Of a DNA stretch of 45,799 nucleotides, positions 27,027 through 34,948 are shown piece after piece (positions within the stretch are counted from its first letter, which is position 1; every line of letters starts with the position of its first letter). Under the pieces are notes generated by a model, which did no database searches, was not told where the DNA came from, and was given only the letters and a program-made list of their open reading frames with translations. This DNA comes from Scybalousia_A sp964542225. GTDB taxonomy: Bacteria > Bacteroidota > Bacteroidia > Bacteroidales > P3. A program made the position numbers and the translations under genes. The stretch is taken from positions 1 to 45,799 of the forward strand of contig CAZITO010000008.1 in NCBI GenBank assembly GCA_964542225.1, read 5' to 3'.

Positions 27027-27057
27027 CAAAGATAGTTATTTTAATAAAAATAGCAAA
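27027..27057 (-). promoter_or_regulatory. Promoter of the atoD-kal-methyltransferase-kce operon
   Basis: On the minus strand, -33 TTTG (27054-27057), a 19-base gap, then -7 TATCTTTG (27027-27034), about 70 bases before the atoD ATG. The -33 element lies right at the edge of the dispersed repeat. Confidence 0.75.
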
Positions 27058-27243
27058 ATTTATTTACAACTTATTTCAATCGGTTTCTATAGGTTATCAT
27101 AAGTTATTATAAGTTAAAATATAATAACGTCAATGCCCTTAAACAACTTATTGCAATCCATTATAACCCATAAAAAAGAGGCAAAAAACAGCAAAATCGG
27201 TTTACTGATTATCAATAAGTTACAAAATAAATTTTTGCACGCG

Positions 27244-27275
27244 TTTGGTCAGGTCGTAGAATCTTCGTAACTTTG
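27244..27275 (+). promoter_or_regulatory. Promoter inside the repeat core
   Basis: TTTG at 27244-27247, a 20-base gap, and TAACTTTG at 27268-27275, followed by CA. This is the full Bacteroidota consensus. It would transcribe rightwards through the palindromes at 27366-27404. The -33 half is conserved in copy A; the window ends before the -7 half. Confidence 0.7.
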
Positions 27276-27345
27276 CATAGAGAAATACCCCTATCACAAA
27301 ATTTTCAATTTTTACACTTGTAACTAACTGATAATCAACAAAAAC

Positions 27346-27404
27346 GAATCGGCGTTTTATTTTATCGAAACGCCGTTTCGTCGAAATGAATCGCCGATTC
27401 ATTT
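27346..27404. repeat. Nested palindromes in the repeat core
   Basis: Two perfect one-base-centre palindromes sharing the centre CGCCG: 27366-27380 (CGAAACGCCGTTTCG) and 27384-27404 (10-base arms). In addition GAATCGGCG at 27346-27354 is the exact complement of CGCCGATTC at 27392-27400, and CGGCGTTT at 27350-27357 pairs with AAACGCCG at 27368-27375, so alternative hairpins are possible. This is a GC-rich island in an AT-rich region. Confidence 0.8.
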
Positions 27405-27873
27405 TCATAAAACGGGCAAAGAAAAAATTTTTTCCTTAAAAAACCGCTCGAAAACGCTGAAAACTACGATTTTTGCCCGATTTTGACCCCTCAAAAAAGG
27501 TTAACTCATTGATAATCAATTATAGCACCCCTATTTTTTACTTTTTAATACCCATCAATTAAATTTCCCGAAAAAATATTTTTTGGCTCAGGCACAGCCT
27601 GTTTTATATGGGCAAAGCCATTACTTTTCTTATAGGTTAGCATAGGTTATTTTGGGGTATGATAAATTGACATAATAGCAAAGCCGCACCCGTTGGGCGT
27701 TTTATAAGGGCAAAGCCGTTACTTTTTGGCTTTTTTTATGGGTGTAGTATGGGGTATTATGAGCTGTGATAGGTTAACATAAGAACTTTGCCTCTACTTT
27801 TTTATGGTGTGGCAGGGAGTATTATAAGTTGGCATAAGTTGTGTTAAATCTATGAAAACAACCGACAGATTTT

Positions 27874-28458
27874 TTATTTGCTGTTAAAGTTGCTCATTGT
27901 TTTTTCTATACCCATTAGGACAAATGATTTTATTATTTCGGTGGTTTTATCTATTTGAGGTTTTATTATTTGTTCTTCTTCATTGGAAAATTTACCCAAA
28001 ACGAAATCCACTTGTTCGCCCTTGTGAAAATCGTTGCCTATACCAAATCTCAATCTATTAAAAGCCGTTGTTCCCAAAGTTTCTATTATGTTTTTCAATC
28101 CGTTGTGTCCTCCGTCACTGCCTTTGTATCTCAATCTTATACTTCCCAATGGTAAAGCCAAATCATCCACTATAATAAGGGTATTTTCTATTTTTATTTT
28201 TTCTTTTTCCAACCAATATCTTACTGCTTTGCCGGATAGATTCATATAAGTGGTAGGTTTGATTAAAAAAACCTGCCTTCCCTTTAATTTTGTTTTTGCA
28301 ACAAAGGCATATCTTTCCGATTTGAAAATGGATTTTTCTTCTGTGCTTTCGTTTGTTACTTTTAAATAATTATCCAAAACATCATAACCGATATTGTGTC
28401 TTGTGTTTTCATATTCTTTGTCCGGATTGCCCAAACCTACTATAAGATATTTTTCCAT
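27874..28458 (-). CDS. pth: Peptidyl-tRNA hydrolase
   Basis: A 194-residue enzyme that releases tRNA from stalled peptidyl-tRNA. The N-terminal LIVGLGNPDKEYENTRHN (5-22) holds the catalytic His21, and LIKPTTYMNLSG and DDLALPLG are the other family motifs. The ATG at 28458 has AAGAAGAG 6 bases upstream. A longer frame to 28506 has no support and would exceed the family length. It follows rplY after a strong terminator, so it may depend on readthrough or on a promoter I could not see. Repeat copy B begins right after its stop. Confidence 0.95.
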   Translation of the reverse strand: MEKYLIVGLGNPDKEYENTRHNIGYDVLDNYLKVTNESTEEKSIFKSERYAFVAKTKLKGRQVFLIKPTTYMNLSGKAVRYWLEKEKIKIENTLIIVDDLALPLGSIRLRYKGSDGGHNGLKNIIETLGTTAFNRLRFGIGNDFHKGEQVDFVLGKFSNEEEQIIKPQIDKTTEIIKSFVLMGIEKTMSNFNSK

Positions 28459-28533
28459 AAACTCTTCTTTTGGGTGTTTTCTTTTGAAAAATAGACAAAA
28501 CTTCATCTACATTTTTTTATTTTTTCAAAAAAG

Positions 28534-28567
28534 CAAGGCTTTATTTAGAATAATAAATAAAGCCTTG
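28534..28567 (-). terminator. Terminator between rplY and pth
   Basis: Perfect 14-bp stem (28534-28547 with 28554-28567) with a 6-base loop, followed on the minus strand by a T-rich tract. It lies 40 bases after the rplY stop. Confidence 0.85.
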
Positions 28568-28607
28568 AACGGTATTAACAGTAAATTTCTACTCTTTATA
28601 AATTATA

Positions 28608-29204
28608 TTACTCGGCAGTTGTTGCAACCTCTTCTGTTGTTTCTGCCATAGCCTTAGCATTTCTTGTAGCCTTAACAGCAACTATTACAGAAGATTTTAC
28701 TTCCATAAACTCTACATTAGGCACAGATATTTCAGAAACCTTAATGCCTTGTCCTATATTTAATTTGCTTATATCCACTACTACCTCTTGAGGAATATCG
28801 TTAGGCAAACCATAAAGTTTTACCTTTCTCATCTTTAGGTTAAGTTTTCCTCCTTGTAGCACACCGGGAGCAGTACCCGTTGTTTTTACAGGAACAGCAA
28901 TTTTAATAGGCTTGTCATCAAAGATTCTTAAAAAATCTGCGTGCAACGCTTCATCATTTACAGGGTGATACTGAATGTCTTGAAGTATGGCGTTGTGTTC
29001 CTTGCCTTCTATGTTGATTTTAACATAGTTGGTATCAGGGGTAAATAGCAAAGGAATAAAGTCCTTTTTAGGAACGGAGAACTTTATTTGTTGCTCGCTA
29101 CCACCATAAAGAACACATGGAACCTTATCTTCACTTCTCAAGGCCTTAGTATCTTTTTTCCCTACGTTCTCTCTTAAAGAACCGCTCATTGATACTGTCT
29201 TCAT
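28608..29204 (-). CDS. rplY: 50S ribosomal protein L25 (long Ctc form)
   Basis: A 198-residue 5S-rRNA-binding ribosomal protein with the extra C-terminal TL5/CTC beta domain (about 95-180) typical of the long form. The N terminus (VSMSGSLRENVGKKDTKALR, 4-23) and VPCVLYGG (28-35) are family hallmarks. The tail is Ala, Thr and Glu rich. It is followed by a terminator, then pth, the common pairing in bacteria. Confidence 0.94.
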   Translation of the reverse strand: MKTVSMSGSLRENVGKKDTKALRSEDKVPCVLYGGSEQQIKFSVPKKDFIPLLFTPDTNYVKINIEGKEHNAILQDIQYHPVNDEALHADFLRIFDDKPIKIAVPVKTTGTAPGVLQGGKLNLKMRKVKLYGLPNDIPQEVVVDISKLNIGQGIKVSEISVPNVEFMEVKSSVIVAVKATRNAKAMAETTEEVATTAE

Positions 29205-29271
29205 TGTTTTTGCGTTTTTTAATTGGTTTAACGATTTATTTAACTATAATTTGTGATTGTGAAAAGTTTTG

Positions 29272-29303
29272 CAAAGGTAAAAAATTTTTTTTTTAATGAC
29301 AAA
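29272..29303 (-). promoter_or_regulatory. Promoter of rplY
   Basis: On the minus strand, TTTG (29300-29303), a 20-base A/T-tract spacer, then TACCTTTG (29272-29279) followed by CA. Full match to the Bacteroidota consensus, 68 bases before the rplY ATG. The rest of 29304-29456 shows nothing definite. Confidence 0.75.
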
Positions 29304-29456
29304 ATTGGCATTGAAATTTGTTATTAACCTACAAATAACAGATAGAAATTTAAACACTTAAATCAGGTTTATATCAAGCACACAGATGGCTGTAAAAAAT
29401 AAATTATAAATAATTTCGTTGTTTACATTATTGTAGTAATCTAATAGGCAAACATA

Positions 29457-30524
29457 ATGACAGACAAATACTTAATATTTGATGATAATTTGAAACTTTA
29501 TGAGTCCATGATGGACGATATGTCAAAGGCAAAACGTGCCATATATTTGGAGACTTTTCGTTTTGCCAAAGATGCCATGGGGGAGCGTTTCAGAATGATA
29601 CTTTATCAAAAAGCAAAAGAGGGCTTGACTGTCAAATTGCTTTTGGATGCCTGGGGAACGGGGATGGATATGAGTTTTTTTCAACCTCTTGTGGAGGCAG
29701 GAGCGGAGATAAGAATTTTTCGCAAAATGAGGCTTACAAGAGGTATGCTTGCCAAAAATCATTGTCGCAATCATAGAAAACTCTTGCTTATTGATTCCGA
29801 AATAGGATATATGGGTTCGGCTAATATTACGGCTTATTCTATCAGTTGGAGAGAATTGAATTTGAGAACAACCGACCATACTTTATTGACAGTTTTTAGG
29901 CGTTCTTTTAGAGATTCTTTTCGCAATTACAACAAATATGATTTGCCTGTGGTGGCTTCTTATAAGAGTTATCATTTTGAGGATTGGACGTTTATACAAG
30001 ATTTTCCCGATTCATATCGTCAAAGAATAAAAAATAAATACGAAGCACTGATACGCAAGGCTGAAAAAGAGGTGATTATAGAAACGCCATACTTTCTTCC
30101 CGGTTATGCGCTTAGAAAAGAAATGATGGAAGCCTGCAAACGAGGTGTAGATGTAAAGGTTTTGATTCCAAAGAGTTCCGATGTCAGAGTGGTGGATGTC
30201 ATTCGCAGACACTATCTTGGCAAACTCTATGAGGCTGGTGTGAAGTTTTATCTTTATCTGCCGGGCAATTTACATGCAAAAAGTCTTATGGTTGATGGTG
30301 AAACATTCTCTATTTCTTCATCTAATTTTGATTATAGAAGTTTTCGCTATCAATATGAAATAGCCCTTATAGGCAATAAAAAAAGTATAGTCTCTCAACT
30401 CAAAGAACATTATGAAAAAGTAATTGAATACTCGGGCGATTTTGATTATAAGACATGGAAAGAGCGTCCTAATATAGAAAAACTTATAGAGTTTATTCTT
30501 TTGCCTTTCAGATATCTGATGTAA
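29457..30524 (+). CDS. Phospholipase D family protein, cardiolipin synthase-like
   Basis: A 355-residue protein with two HKD motifs: His106-x-Lys108-x4-Asp113 with GSAN following, and His273-x-Lys275-x4-Asp280 with SSSNFDYRSF. This is the catalytic pair of cardiolipin synthases and other phospholipase D enzymes. Unlike ClsA it has no N-terminal membrane helices, so it resembles the ClsB type. It is likely to make cardiolipin or transfer phosphatidyl groups at the inner membrane. Single gene, divergent from rplY, ended by the hairpin at 30563-30588. Confidence 0.87.
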   Translation: MTDKYLIFDDNLKLYESMMDDMSKAKRAIYLETFRFAKDAMGERFRMILYQKAKEGLTVKLLLDAWGTGMDMSFFQPLVEAGAEIRIFRKMRLTRGMLAKNHCRNHRKLLLIDSEIGYMGSANITAYSISWRELNLRTTDHTLLTVFRRSFRDSFRNYNKYDLPVVASYKSYHFEDWTFIQDFPDSYRQRIKNKYEALIRKAEKEVIIETPYFLPGYALRKEMMEACKRGVDVKVLIPKSSDVRVVDVIRRHYLGKLYEAGVKFYLYLPGNLHAKSLMVDGETFSISSSNFDYRSFRYQYEIALIGNKKSIVSQLKEHYEKVIEYSGDFDYKTWKERPNIEKLIEFILLPFRYLM

Positions 30525-30562
30525 GTAACATAATCACAAATTTATAAAACAATTATGTATGG

Positions 30563-30588
30563 TTCAGCCTTTAAAAAAACAGGCTGAG
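30563..30588 (+). terminator. Terminator after the phospholipase D gene
   Basis: An 8-bp stem built on CAGCCT / AGGCTG with a 10-base loop, about 40 bases after the stop codon, with a T-run (30596-30601) a little downstream. Confidence 0.6.
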
Positions 30589-30635
30589 TCTACAACTTTT
30601 TATAATTCATAGAAAATATTATATTGTACAAAAAA

Positions 30636-30665
30636 GTCGGCGACTTTTTGGGAAAGTTCGCCGAC
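30636..30665 (-). terminator. Terminator of the small orphan transcription unit
   Basis: A GC-rich hairpin: GTCGGCGA pairs with TCGCCGAC, extended by CTTT with AAAG around a single bulged T. On the minus strand it is followed by six Ts. It would end a transcript coming from the promoter near 31300. Confidence 0.8.
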
Positions 30666-30902
30666 AGTGTTAAAAATTTGTTAAAAATATCCTTTTGTTT
30701 AATTCATAAAAGGCTTGATAAGTTTTATTTTCAGCCCCTCCTTTTTATTCTCTTTTCGTAGAGAGGACTATTTTTTTTGTGTTGCGTTTTAGTTTACAGG
30801 TTACGCAACCTCCTGCAAAATCTACGTAATAACGTTGTTGCGTGCATATAGTCGTTATAGAACTTTGAGTTGTTACAGTTTTGTCAGATTACTACAATTT
30901 CC
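30666..30902. other. Gene-free 3' region of the small transcription unit
   Basis: No open frame of note. On the minus strand it contains two strong Shine-Dalgarno-like purine runs, AGGAGG (30808-30813) and AAAAGGAGGGG (about 30736-30746), neither followed by a usable start codon. ACGCAAC near 30850 can pair with GTTGCGT near 30804. Possibly a structured RNA, but this is a guess. Confidence 0.35.
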
Positions 30903-31223
30903 CTAAGCCCTATCCATCGTGGCAACATTGTTATTATTTATTGTTGAAGGAATAGTAATGTATTTGTTAATGAAAATATTCGCTACTTTAACAGAAAGCT
31001 TACTTGTACTGTACGCAGTGGTATGAGCCAATTTACCACCCGAATTATTAAAAGTTGTTTTAGCGGAAATAAAAAAGGGAGTTAAAAACAACAGAAAAAA
31101 GAAAAACAACTTGGCTACGCTGTTTTTGAAAGCAAGAGTATTTGTTTGAAAGTTTGTATTTAAACTTTTCCGCTTGCCTAAATCGGCATACAACCCGTGT
31201 AGACCATTCTTAAATCGTTTCAT
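30903..31223 (-). CDS. Hypothetical small membrane or exported protein
   Basis: A 106-codon frame that I do not recognise. A basic N terminus (about 1-38) is followed by one strong hydrophobic stretch (KLFFFFLLFLTPFFISA, 39-55) that could be a membrane anchor or late signal, then a Ser/Thr/Asn-rich tail. In its favour: a -7 box at 31297-31304, an AAAAAAGAG sequence before the ATG and a terminator downstream. Against it: unusual composition and no known relatives that I can recall. It may be the coding part of a transcript whose main role is RNA. Confidence 0.4.
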   Translation of the reverse strand: MKRFKNGLHGLYADLGKRKSLNTNFQTNTLAFKNSVAKLFFFFLLFLTPFFISAKTTFNNSGGKLAHTTAYSTSKLSVKVANIFINKYITIPSTINNNNVATMDRA

Positions 31224-31296
31224 TTTAAAAACTCTTTTTTATGTTTAACAAATTATTACTCTACATAGTACTTGACCATGTACCTCTAACAGGGTG

Positions 31297-31304
31297 CAAA
31301 GTTA
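31297..31304 (-). promoter_or_regulatory. -7 box of the small orphan transcription unit
   Basis: Reads TAACTTTG followed by CACC on the minus strand, about 75 bases before the small ORF. At the -33 position only a partial match (TTTT) is seen. Confidence 0.55.
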
Positions 31305-31381
31305 TAGCAAATTTTTTAAATGGAAAATTTTTGTTTAAAAAAAATAGATTTTTATGAATCAGCATTGGTTATGGTAAAAAC

Positions 31382-31417
31382 AAAGTGTATGACAGAAAAA
31401 ATTTTGTCATACACTTT
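31382..31417 (-). terminator. Terminator after the phosphohexomutase gene
   Basis: Perfect 13-bp stem, AAAGTGTATGACA / TGTCATACACTTT, with a 10-base loop, followed by TTTTT on the minus strand. It lies 35 bases after the stop codon. Confidence 0.88.
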
Positions 31418-31452
31418 TGATTTTAAATCCGTGCTAATCTATAACAATATTT

Positions 31453-33195
31453 CTATACCAAGTTTAACTCTTTTTTTATTTGGTCTATTTTTGTTAAAGC
31501 AACCTGACACAAAGCCTCAAAATCGTCCCCCTTATTGAAGTTCATTTTTACACCAAAATAGAATTTTATTTTTGGCTCCGTGCCGGAAGGACGCACTGAA
31601 ATTTTGCTACCATCCTCAAGAAAATATTGCAATACATTGGATTGTGGAATATCTAATTTTGATTCTTCTCCGGTTATAATGTTTTTGCTTATTTGTTGCT
31701 CTATGTCGTAGATTTTGACAACTCTTTGTCCTATTATTGTTTTAGGAGGGTTTTGTCTGAAATCTTGCATCATTTTTTCTATTTCTTCTGCTCCGCTTTT
31801 GCCTTTGCGTACTACGGAAACAAGTCCTTCTTGATAGTAACCGTATTTTTGATATATTTCCAAAAGTACGTCATACAAGGTTTTATTGTTTTGCTTTGCC
31901 CACGCACACATTTCAGCCAATATACAACAAGCAGAAACAGAATCCTTATCTCGCACAAAATCACCTATCAAATAACCATAACTTTCCTCGCCTCCGCCTA
32001 TGTATTTTTCCTTGCCTTCCAAAGAAAGAATTTTATCGGCAATCCATTTAAAACCGGTCAAAACATCATAACACTTTACATTATAGTCCTCTGCCAAAAC
32101 TCTTATTAATTCTGATGAAACAATTGTTTTTATTATGAATTCATTGCCCTTATATAGTCCGAGTTCTTTGTATCTTTCCAAAATATAATAAGTCAAAAGC
32201 GATGCTGTTTGATTGCCATTCAGCATCATTATATTTCCCTTATTGTCTCTAATGGTCAAAGCCTCTCTGTCTGCATCGGGGTCGGTAGCCAAAAGGATGT
32301 CTGCATTCTCTTTTTCCATTAGTTTTATGCCGAGTTCCAAAGCACTTCTTTCCTCCGGATTGGGAAATGTAACGGTAGGAAAGTTTCCATCGGGTACACT
32401 TTGCTCCTTTTGGCACACAATATTGGAAAATCCCCACAAACGCAAAGCCTCAGGAACTATTTTATATCCCGTACCGTGTAAAGGAGTATAGGCTATTTTG
32501 ATATCTTTAAATTTGTCCAAACCTTCGCTTGCAAGAGAAAGCGTTTTTAGTTTTTCAAAATAAATCTTGTCAAAATCATCGGTAAGCAAGGTAATATTGT
32601 CCATATTGTCCTGCATCTTTACTTGAGAAATATCTTTTATTGCATCCACCCTTGATATTACATCCTCGTCATGCGGAGAAACCAATTGAGCACCGTCATT
32701 CCAATAAGCCTTATAACCATTGTATTCTTTCGGGTTGTGAGAAGCCGTAATCATTACTCCTGCATCACATTTCAATTCTCTTACGGCAAAACTCAAAAAA
32801 GGAGTCGGGTGAATATTTTCAAACAAAAAAACTTTGAAGCCATTGCCAGCAAATACTTTGGCCACTATTTGAGCAAAATCCTTGCTGTTATTTCTGCTAT
32901 CAAAAGAAACGACAACCTTAATTTCTTTTTTGTCTTTGTTTTGTTCTGTTATATAGTTGGCAAAACCTTGAGTGGAGGTGGCAACAACTACGCTGTTCAT
33001 TCTATTTGTACCTACTCCCATTATACCTCTGAGACCTCCTGTGCCAAAGGCAAGTTTCTTATAAAAAGCATCATTAAACTCCTCCACATTCTCCTCTCTG
33101 AGTCTTAGAATCTCTTGTTTTATTTCTTGGCTGATACCTTGTTGATTCAGCCACTGTTCAGCGTTTGAAACCGCTTGTTTATCCAATTCTGCCAT
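31453..33195 (-). CDS. Phosphoglucomutase/phosphomannomutase family protein
   Basis: A 580-residue alpha-D-phosphohexomutase, interconverting sugar 1- and 6-phosphates. The phosphoserine is Ser152 in MITASHNPKEYNG, the Mg loop is DPDADR at 305-310, the sugar-binding loop is GGGEESYG, and the phosphate-binding loop is RPSGTEPKIKFYF near the C terminus. All four are intact. The length matches the PgcA/PGM2 type. It is the third gene after two Sel1 proteins, 3 bp after the second. It could serve glycogen or sugar-nucleotide synthesis. Confidence 0.93.
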   Translation of the reverse strand: MAELDKQAVSNAEQWLNQQGISQEIKQEILRLREENVEEFNDAFYKKLAFGTGGLRGIMGVGTNRMNSVVVATSTQGFANYITEQNKDKKEIKVVVSFDSRNNSKDFAQIVAKVFAGNGFKVFLFENIHPTPFLSFAVRELKCDAGVMITASHNPKEYNGYKAYWNDGAQLVSPHDEDVISRVDAIKDISQVKMQDNMDNITLLTDDFDKIYFEKLKTLSLASEGLDKFKDIKIAYTPLHGTGYKIVPEALRLWGFSNIVCQKEQSVPDGNFPTVTFPNPEERSALELGIKLMEKENADILLATDPDADREALTIRDNKGNIMMLNGNQTASLLTYYILERYKELGLYKGNEFIIKTIVSSELIRVLAEDYNVKCYDVLTGFKWIADKILSLEGKEKYIGGGEESYGYLIGDFVRDKDSVSACCILAEMCAWAKQNNKTLYDVLLEIYQKYGYYQEGLVSVVRKGKSGAEEIEKMMQDFRQNPPKTIIGQRVVKIYDIEQQISKNIITGEESKLDIPQSNVLQYFLEDGSKISVRPSGTEPKIKFYFGVKMNFNKGDDFEALCQVALTKIDQIKKELNLV

Positions 33196-33198
33196 AAT

Positions 33199-34200
33199 CT
33201 ATCTTCGTTGTTTATTATTTTTTTCTAAATATTTTTGAGCCTCCTCGTTGCCCATATTTGCCGCCATATTGTAGTATTCCAAGGATTTTTTTCTGTTCTT
33301 TTTGACTTGGTCGCCGTTTTGATAAGCCTTGGCAAGTATCAAATAAGATTCTGCTTTATATAATTGCTTTAGTTCCAAAAGCGGTGTTATGGAATTAGTC
33401 TTATTATAATTTTCTATTGCTATTACCTCCTTTGCTTGCAATATGCCCTTGTCGGCTGCTTTGGTGTAGTATTGCAATGCTTTGTTTTTGTCTGTTTTTT
33501 CAACATAGCCGTTTTCCAAAAACACTCCATAAACATATTCTGCCATGGGAATATTTTTCTCTAAGGCTGCTTTGGTAAGAGAGTAGGCTTTTTCATAATT
33601 CGGAGCAATGGCTTTGTTGCAAGACAGGATATAAGCCAAATAAGCCATAGCCACAGTGTCATTGTTTTGTGTTGCTTTTTCATACCAATAAACCGCCTCT
33701 TGCCAATTCTGTTCTACTACCTCTCCTGTCAAATAGCAATCGGCAATACGTCTTTGCGCCAAGCCTTCGTCTCGCTGTGCACATATTCTATACCAAAGAT
33801 AAGCACGGGAAAGACTTCTTCTTGTGCCTAAACCTGCATCAAACATGGTGGCAACTTTTAGTTGTGATTTTTCATGCCCGCGCTCTGCTGCTTTCAAATA
33901 ATAATTAAAGGCGTTGGTATAGTTTTGAGTACAACCTTTGCCCTTTTCATACAAATAAGCAGTCATATAATCGGCTTCCAAATTACCTTTGTCTGCCGCC
34001 TGTTTATACCAAATAAATGCTTGTCTTGCGTCTTGTATTCTACCTATGCCTTTGTAATATTCCTCTGCCAATGCAAACATCGCTGATACATTGCCCGAGC
34101 GTGCCTTGAGTTCCAAATTTTGTTGTGCCTGAATATTATAACAACCCAATAGTACAAAAGCAAAAGAAACCAATACACTTTTTATCTGTTTATTCTTCAT
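33199..34200 (-). CDS. Secreted Sel1-repeat protein
   Basis: A 333-residue exported protein: a signal peptide (1-25, ending NIQAQ), then about eight Sel1-like TPR repeats of some 36 residues (A..G...A...L...Y..G..V..D...A..WY..AA). Such solenoids bind other proteins, and no enzyme activity is expected. Its start overlaps the end of the upstream Sel1 gene by 11 bp and it ends 3 bp before the phosphomutase, so the three are one transcript. Confidence 0.88.
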   Translation of the reverse strand: MKNKQIKSVLVSFAFVLLGCYNIQAQQNLELKARSGNVSAMFALAEEYYKGIGRIQDARQAFIWYKQAADKGNLEADYMTAYLYEKGKGCTQNYTNAFNYYLKAAERGHEKSQLKVATMFDAGLGTRRSLSRAYLWYRICAQRDEGLAQRRIADCYLTGEVVEQNWQEAVYWYEKATQNNDTVAMAYLAYILSCNKAIAPNYEKAYSLTKAALEKNIPMAEYVYGVFLENGYVEKTDKNKALQYYTKAADKGILQAKEVIAIENYNKTNSITPLLELKQLYKAESYLILAKAYQNGDQVKKNRKKSLEYYNMAANMGNEEAQKYLEKNNKQRR

Positions 34201-34786
34201 ATTGCCACAATTGTTTTTCGTTCCAATACTCCAATGCCGTAGGATAACCCTCCTTGTAAGCCATTTTTATATAATTAAGACTTTGAGCCACATCTTTTTT
34301 GCACCCCAAACCATCATAATACATAGTACCTACTTTAAACATAGCCTTTGCCAAACCTCCTTTGTCAGCCGCTTTTTTGTAATAAGAAAAAGCAGTGGGA
34401 AGATGTTTGGCGACTCCTACTCCTTGTGCATACATTTCTCCCAAAGAATAACAAGCCTCATAATTATCCAACTCGGAGGCTTGTTTGTAATAAGTAAAAG
34501 CCAAATGCAAGTTGCGTTTTACTTCCGTACCATAGTAATACAAATCGCCAAGAGCCATAATGGCATCTTTTTGATTTTGCTCAGCCGCTTTTTTGTACCA
34601 ATAGATTGCTTTTTTTATATCCTTCTGCATTTTGTCATTTTGTGCATACATTCTGCCAAGTTTGTATTGTGCCACTGCATCACCATCACGGGCAGCCACA
34701 ACAAAGGTCTGTCCCATAAGATTAGACACACCACAAAAGCACATAACCACAAAAACAATGACTATAATCTTGCTTATTTTTTTCAT
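34190..34786 (-). CDS. Secreted Sel1-repeat protein (shorter paralogue)
   Basis: A 198-residue exported protein counted from the ATG at 34786: a signal peptide (about 1-26, ending LMGQ) and four Sel1 repeats. The frame is open upstream to 34849, but the Met at 34786 starts a proper signal peptide and follows GAGAGA-like purines. It resembles the next gene and probably arose with it by tandem duplication. Confidence 0.87.
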   Translation of the reverse strand: MKKISKIIVIVFVVMCFCGVSNLMGQTFVVAARDGDAVAQYKLGRMYAQNDKMQKDIKKAIYWYKKAAEQNQKDAIMALGDLYYYGTEVKRNLHLAFTYYKQASELDNYEACYSLGEMYAQGVGVAKHLPTAFSYYKKAADKGGLAKAMFKVGTMYYDGLGCKKDVAQSLNYIKMAYKEGYPTALEYWNEKQLWQYEE

Positions 34787-34824
34787 TCTCTCAACTCTAT
34801 TTTTATATAAAAACAAACGTAGTA

Positions 34825-34832
34825 CAAAAGTA
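34825..34832 (-). promoter_or_regulatory. Possible -7 box of the Sel1-phosphomutase operon
   Basis: Reads TACTTTTG on the minus strand, about 40 bases before the ATG. The nearest TTTG upstream is 14 bases away, shorter than usual. Confidence 0.4.
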
Positions 34833-34918
34833 ATAATAATTTGCAACAAAAACGTTTGATTTTACCAAAATATTTTATTTGCTCACAAAAATAGCGGTCA
34901 AATTCATAAAAAAAGCAT

Positions 34919-34926
34919 ACCTTTGC
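34919..34926 (+). promoter_or_regulatory. -7 box for the sugar transporter operon
   Basis: Reads TACCTTTG followed by CA, 22 bases before the ATG at 34949. The -33 element is weak. Confidence 0.55.
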
Positions 34927-34948
34927 ACTGTAATAGAGTAGAGTTAAG

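Larger units (their letters stand above)
27061..27870. repeat. Dispersed non-coding repeat, full copy B
   Basis: An 800-base gene-free block between atoD and pth. The part at 27201-27254 reappears in reverse at 1-54. The part at 27400-27650 reappears in reverse, with clear base-by-base similarity over about 250 bases, at 45555-45799. Parts of the outer arm at 27686-27860 match 56-205 directly. The arms hold many degenerate ATAAGTT-like units and the motif GGGCAAAGCC. The core (27255-27400) carries a promoter and two palindromes. A 62-codon frame on the minus strand (27220-27408) is only the palindromes read as Arg-Arg-Phe and is not called as a gene. No transposase or target-site duplication was recognised. 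Confidence 0.85.

Noticed and set aside
27220..27408. A 62-codon minus-strand frame in the repeat core, rich in Arg-Arg-Phe
   Set aside because: The Arg-Arg-Phe pattern is just the CGCCG palindromes read in one frame. There is no ribosome-binding site, and the promoter in the core fires on the other strand.
27061..27870. CRISPR array or rRNA/tRNA-related sequence in the repeat block
   Set aside because: The short ATAAGTT-like units are degenerate, unevenly spaced and lack spacers. No tRNA or rRNA motifs are present.
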